This document shows positions 21,441-24,689 of a DNA stretch of 24,689 nucleotides, one piece after another (position 1 is the stretch's first letter; each line of letters starts with the position of its first letter). The stretch covers positions 1 to 24,689 of the forward strand of contig CAMLDR010000048.1 in assembly GCA_946478775.1 (NCBI GenBank), written 5' to 3'. Source of the DNA: an uncultured Flavobacteriales bacterium (GTDB lineage Bacteria > Bacteroidota > Bacteroidia > Flavobacteriales > Crocinitomicaceae). Below the pieces are notes generated by a model. It did no database searches, was not told the origin of the DNA, and was given only the letters and a program-made list of their open reading frames with translations. The position numbers were made by a program, and so were the translations under genes.

Positions 21441-21803
21441 TTACTTCACGTAGTCTTGTTTTAAAACCAAAACGAACTGGTCCCCATCCAGTTTTGAATA
21501 TCCCTGCTCATAACAGAAAAAATAGGTGTTCCCCTTTTGGGTTTGATACGTGTTCGTGTAATAGTGAAAATTGAATCCTTCCTCAGCCAGTGTGATCGCA
21601 TCTACGGTTCGTTTTCCGGATGGATTTAAAGTTGCTAAGATGCGCCGGTTCTTACGCAAAATATTGTTGATGCGCCTGACATATTTGGTGGCATCTTCAT
21701 TCAATCGATTGTTGTAAGTATTTCTACAGTAGTCGGAACAAAATTTTTGATCCTTTCGACCGCTTAATTTTTGTTCGCATTCCAGGCATTTTCGTTCTAA
21801 CAT
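21441..21803 (-). CDS. Zinc-ribbon protein, function unknown
   Basis: About 120 residues from the ATG at 21803; an upstream frame to 21854 lacks similarity to the usual start. The N-terminus carries a four-cysteine zinc ribbon: C6 and C9 (K-C-L-E-C), and C22 and C26 (K-F-C-S-D-Y-C-R-N). This is followed by YNNRLNEDATKYVRRINNILRKNRRIL, a conserved basic helix, and a C-terminal beta-rich part (NTYQTQKGNTYFFCYEQGY). This is a recurring small Bacteroidota protein, perhaps nucleic-acid-binding. The stop codon adjoins the right repeat of cassette B. Confidence 0.8.
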   Translation of the reverse strand: MLERKCLECEQKLSGRKDQKFCSDYCRNTYNNRLNEDATKYVRRINNILRKNRRILATLNPSGKRTVDAITLAEEGFNFHYYTNTYQTQKGNTYFFCYEQGYSKLDGDQFVLVLKQDYVK

Positions 21804-21880
21804 TCTATTCAGTGATTTCCTCCATTGAAGCAGAAAAATAGTCGATTTGTACAAAAATCACACAATAATCCGGAAAATAA

Positions 21881-21911
21881 TTGATAGTTAATTCTTTAAG
21901 GGATAAGTTTG
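21881..21911 (+). promoter_or_regulatory. Promoter of the 21932 gene
   Basis: TTG (21881-21883) and TAAGTTTG (21904-21911, exact -7 consensus) are 20 bases apart. TGCAG/CTGCA (21910-21914 and 21921-21925) forms a short inverted repeat across the predicted start site and could be an operator. The leader is about 15 bases. Confidence 0.6.
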
Positions 21912-21931
21912 CAGATTAAACTGCACTGATT

Positions 21932-24040
21932 ATGAAGAAAATTTACCTGTTGTTATTTTTAATCTGTCCATTCTTAATAGTGGGTCAGACAAAAGAAATT
22001 GCATTTTCGGAACTGACTGTTGGAAGCGGAATGTATTTCGGAGCCGTCATGACAACAACTGATATCACAGTAACTGTTCAAGGTCCGTCAGACCGCTATT
22101 TGGCATTTGGTTTCGGAGCAGGAATGGGCACTGGAAACGATGCGATTATTTGGTCGACATTGGGAACGGGTGCCGCTCCTCTTCAATTACGCGATCACCG
22201 AATGATCGGTCAGGGAAATGAGCCAACGGTAGATGCGCAGCAAGATTGGACGGTTCTTTCGAATACGATTTCCGGAGGGAATAGAACCATTGTGGCGTCC
22301 AGGGCTTTGAGTACCGGAGATGCGAACGATGTAACATTTAATTTTGCATCAACCACCCAAAATTTGTTCTGGGCCAAGGCATCCGGTGCTTCGAATCAAT
22401 TGCTTTACCATGGTGGAGGTAATCGTGCAAGTGGAATAGTCAGAAATTGGGTAGTCCCGGATGTAACACCACCAACCGTTTTATCGCTTACACCTACTGA
22501 TAATGCAGTTGGAGTTAGTATCACTTCTAATCTGACGATCAATTTTTCCGAGAACATATCCTGGGGAGCAGGTTCCCTGGTGCTATATGATGGAAATGAT
22601 AATGTCATCCAAACGGTTTCCAGCGGTAATCCGAATGTGACCATTACGGGCTCAACATTTTCATACAATCCGCCTGCTAATTTGGTGTTAAATACTGCTT
22701 ATTACGTTCAAATAGATGCAACAGCCTTTAAAGATGCCGCAAATAATTTCTTCACCGGAATATCGGATAATACCACCTGGAATTTCAATACGAATGATGT
22801 TTTAGCTCCAGCATTAATTGCTTCGCCATTTGTTCCGGCAGATAATGCGGTTGGTGTTGCTCTTACTACTCCCTTAACCATTACTTTCAATGAAGCAATC
22901 CAGGCGGGAACAGGTGAAATCCAATTGTATTCCGGTGCAGGAACGTTGGTTGAATCGTATGATGTGCTTACCAGTCCGTTGATTTCATTCACCGGAGCGG
23001 TAGTGACGATCAATCCGACCGATTTGGTCCTGAATACCAATTATTACGTGAATATTCAAGCGGGAGCGATCAAGGATATGTTCAATAATAATTATGCAGG
23101 ATTTACAAATAACACAACGTGGAATTTCAATACCAATGATGTGACTGCCCCGCTGAGCGTTGCACCGTTTTCCCCGGCAGATGATGCGTTAAATGTTCCG
23201 TCTGCGGGAAATTGTAGTATCTCATTTACAGAAGCCGTTCAAATCGCAGCGACCGGAGAAATAGAAATTTTCACTGCAAGCGGAACCCTGGTTGAATCGT
23301 TTAGTTCCGGTTCCGCTCAATTGACCGTCACAGGTTCCATGGTTAGTTTTTCTACCACCAACCCTTTGATTGAAAACACAGCTTATTATATTCGTATAAC
23401 TCCCGGGTTTATTGAAGATCTGAGTGGCAATGATTATGCTGGAATCTCCGATAATGTTACTTGGAATTTTGCAGTGGGAGATTTCACCCCGCCTGTAGTT
23501 TCCAGTTTAAATCCTGCTGATAATAGTGTTGACGTACTTTTGGATGTGAATCCTGCAATTACCTTTAGCGAATCGATTGCATTGGGCACTGGAAGTTTCT
23601 TCTTGGTGAACGAGCTTGCCGGAACTTCAGAGGAATTCAGTAACGGGTTGGGGAATGCGGTTGTAAATGCAAACACGGTAACTCTTGATGTGGCCTTCCT
23701 TCAAATGGCAGGATACTATCATGTTTTAATTGACAACGATGCAGTAGAAGATCTGGCTGGAAACACTTTTGCAGGAATTTCCGATACAACAGTCTGGTCC
23801 TTCAGAGCGGTTTTGGAAACAGGATTACAGGAATTATCGTTCGACAACTATTCATGGAATGGCAAGGACCTGGTTATTAAATCCAATTATTCCGAAGGAG
23901 AGATAATAGATGTCAGTGGAAGGTTGATCCGACGCATAAATTCAAAGAAGACAAATCTGGATAACCTTCCTACGGGAATCTATACGGTTCGGATTCTACA
24001 AAATAATTCGCCATCTTTCTTTAGAATCTATGTGGATTAG
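21932..24040 (+). CDS. Secreted DOMON, Ig-like-repeat protein with T9SS sorting tail
   Basis: A 702-residue exported protein with a signal peptide (ending about G18-Q19). Residues about 20-175 resemble a DOMON domain, a heme- or sugar-binding beta-sandwich: YLAFGFGAGMGTGNDAIIW, DHRMIGQGNEPTVDAQQDW, ASRALSTGDANDVTF and LFWAKASG. Four SbsA-type Ig-like domains (Big_5) follow, starting near 176, 288, 402 and 517. Each begins with a (P)P-type, P-x-D-N/D-A/S-V/L-x-V opening and ends with a Y/F-x-G-I/F-S/T-D/N-N-x-T-W-N-F strand. The last 70 residues (SGRLIRRINS, LPTGIYTVRI, FFRIYVD) look like a type A C-terminal sorting domain for the type IX secretion system, so the protein should be exposed on the surface or released. 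The ligand is not predictable. It overlaps the ankyrin gene by 11 bases. Confidence 0.85.
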   Translation: MKKIYLLLFLICPFLIVGQTKEIAFSELTVGSGMYFGAVMTTTDITVTVQGPSDRYLAFGFGAGMGTGNDAIIWSTLGTGAAPLQLRDHRMIGQGNEPTVDAQQDWTVLSNTISGGNRTIVASRALSTGDANDVTFNFASTTQNLFWAKASGASNQLLYHGGGNRASGIVRNWVVPDVTPPTVLSLTPTDNAVGVSITSNLTINFSENISWGAGSLVLYDGNDNVIQTVSSGNPNVTITGSTFSYNPPANLVLNTAYYVQIDATAFKDAANNFFTGISDNTTWNFNTNDVLAPALIASPFVPADNAVGVALTTPLTITFNEAIQAGTGEIQLYSGAGTLVESYDVLTSPLISFTGAVVTINPTDLVLNTNYYVNIQAGAIKDMFNNNYAGFTNNTTWNFNTNDVTAPLSVAPFSPADDALNVPSAGNCSISFTEAVQIAATGEIEIFTASGTLVESFSSGSAQLTVTGSMVSFSTTNPLIENTAYYIRITPGFIEDLSGNDYAGISDNVTWNFAVGDFTPPVVSSLNPADNSVDVLLDVNPAITFSESIALGTGSFFLVNELAGTSEEFSNGLGNAVVNANTVTLDVAFLQMAGYYHVLIDNDAVEDLAGNTFAGISDTTVWSFRAVLETGLQELSFDNYSWNGKDLVIKSNYSEGEIIDVSGRLIRRINSKKTNLDNLPTGIYTVRILQNNSPSFFRIYVD

Positions 24041-24557
24041 GACGCGACTTTTTCTTTGTTTCATATTCTTCATTGGACTTTCCGTTCATTCTCAGGATGT
24101 TTTTGAATCTGCACGAACTGGAAACATCAAGCAACTTAAAAAGCTCATTGCTCTGAATAAGGATACCATTCAGAAAGTGAATCAGATGGGTTTTGATCCG
24201 TTGATGATTGCCTGTTACCGCGGTCAGACCAAATGTGCAAGGTTTTTGATCGAACATGGGGCAGATGTGAATCGTCCTTCAGCTGAAGGAAGTGCATTAC
24301 AGGCAGCATGTTATCAGAATAATCCGGAATTGGCAGCTTTACTTGTTCAAAAAGGTGCTGATCTGAACACACAAGGCCCTGATGGAAATACTGCTTTAAT
24401 GTATGCTGTGTTGAATCAAAACCTGAAACTGGTGAAAATGCTAGTAGAGGCAGGTGCTGATCTGATTAAAACAAATAAAGATAATCAAACGGCATATTCT
24501 CTCGCGATGACTCAGCGTAATTCCGAAATTCAAAAACTGGTTCAATTACCTAATTAG
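24030..24557 (+). CDS. Exported ankyrin-repeat protein
   Basis: A 175-residue protein with a signal peptide (MWIRTRLFLCFIFFIGLSVHSQ) and about four ankyrin repeats: the canonical G-x-D-P-L-M-I-A-C-Y-R-G-Q and A-R-F-L-I-E-H-G-A-D-V-N units, GSALQAACYQNNPELAALLVQKGADLNTQ, and NTALMYAVLNQNLKLVKMLVEAGADL. Ankyrin repeats bind other proteins, so it is likely a periplasmic or surface adaptor. The start overlaps the end of the T9SS-tail gene by 11 bases, which suggests cotranslation and perhaps a shared role. No terminator was seen after it. Confidence 0.85.
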   Translation: MWIRTRLFLCFIFFIGLSVHSQDVFESARTGNIKQLKKLIALNKDTIQKVNQMGFDPLMIACYRGQTKCARFLIEHGADVNRPSAEGSALQAACYQNNPELAALLVQKGADLNTQGPDGNTALMYAVLNQNLKLVKMLVEAGADLIKTNKDNQTAYSLAMTQRNSEIQKLVQLPN

Positions 24558-24635
24558 CTGACCGTAAAGCTCACTATATACAGGCGACTTAACATAATTT
24601 AACAGCATTTACAACCCCCAAAGAACATTCTTTCA

Positions 24636-24643
24636 CATATTTG
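24636..24643 (+). promoter_or_regulatory. Weak -7 box before the last, partial gene
   Basis: CATATTTG differs from TAnnTTTG in the first base only. It lies about 18 bases before the ATG at 24662. Confidence 0.35.
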
Positions 24644-24661
24644 CGACCTTAGGCTAAAACT

Positions 24662-24689
24662 ATGATGGACATACCTAATTTATCTCCTT
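24662..24689 (+). CDS. Start of a gene cut by the window edge
   Basis: An open frame beginning MMDIPNLSP runs off the window; a second ATG at 24665 is an equal choice. It is too short to identify. It is supported only by position and the weak promoter-like box upstream. Confidence 0.4.

Larger units (their letters stand above)
20896..21441 (-). mobile_element. Candidate mobile cassette B: inverted repeats around a four-helix-bundle gene
   Basis: A 546-base segment is bounded by 28-base inverted repeats (20896-20923 and 21414-21441) matching at 24 of 28 positions, with AATTCAAAA at both outer ends. It encloses a four-helix-bundle gene on the minus strand. The segment fills the entire space between two convergent genes: the left repeat starts two bases after the stop of one, and the right repeat touches the TAA stop of the other. 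The repeat sequence differs from that of cassette A but shares its AT-rich, internally repeated style. No target duplication or transposase was seen. Confidence 0.5.

Noticed and set aside
1..24689. CRISPR array, tRNA or rRNA genes, or a transposase gene
   Set aside because: No regularly spaced repeats, no cloverleaf or rRNA-like sequence and no transposase motifs were seen on reading both strands, although a software scan was not possible.

Overview
This window looks like chromosomal DNA of a Bacteroidota member, most likely of the order Flavobacteriales. A Fluviicola/Crocinitomicaceae-like organism is my guess, held loosely. The signs are: promoters of the Bacteroidota type (TAnnTTTG, sometimes with a TTTG-like box about 20 bases upstream) and few Shine-Dalgarno sequences; RemB/Wzi-like outer-membrane barrels; a DUF4382 lipoprotein; a large secreted protein with a type IX secretion C-terminal tail; several TonB/OmpA-type envelope proteins; and two S23-type four-helix-bundle genes. 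No tRNA, rRNA, CRISPR array or transposase was recognised.

Layout. (1) 14-1984, minus: a respiratory pair, heme O synthase (ctaB) then a cytochrome c oxidase subunit III with a large soluble insert. (2) 1985-2485: a 500-base gap with an orphan plus-strand promoter, a roughly 90-nt transcript unit ending in a strong terminator, and two overlapping, mutually exclusive hairpins. (3) 2486-3265, plus: DUF4382 lipoprotein. (4) 3342-7188, minus: a tightly overlapping operon of cysQ and two outer-membrane barrels. (5) 7395-12833, plus: deoC, a catalytic aldehyde dehydrogenase and a degenerate aldehyde dehydrogenase, which together look like an ALDH16-type enzyme split over two genes, followed by two small membrane proteins and a methyltransferase. 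A four-helix-bundle gene bounded by inverted repeats sits between the two ALDH genes. (6) 12888-14746, plus: an OmpA-family protein and a lysine-rich secreted protein. (7) 14846-16603, minus: TonB-C protein, lipoprotein, gcvH. (8) 16749-20893, plus: prfB, an ArsC-like reductase, a small conserved protein, an arginine decarboxylase with a short leader peptide, and a small conserved protein. (9) 20896-21441: a second four-helix-bundle gene bounded by inverted repeats. (10) 21441-21803, minus: zinc-ribbon protein. (11) 21932-24557, plus: a DOMON/Ig-like/T9SS-tail secreted protein overlapping a secreted ankyrin protein, then the first bases of another gene.

How the genes work together. DeoC splits 2-deoxyribose-5-phosphate into glyceraldehyde-3-phosphate and acetaldehyde, and the ALDH pair plausibly oxidises the aldehyde. 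CtaB makes heme O for the terminal oxidase whose subunit III lies beside it. GcvH and PrfB are housekeeping proteins.

The most interesting signals are two. First, both four-helix-bundle genes are bounded by AT-rich imperfect inverted repeats (23/24 and 24/28 matches) that abut or overlap stop or start codons of the host genes, and related gene-less repeats surround prfB. Together they look like a family of small mobile cassettes without a transposase. Second, the arginine decarboxylase gene is preceded by a 13-codon reading frame with three consecutive arginine codons (CGT AGG AGG), whose stop overlaps the enzyme's start codon.
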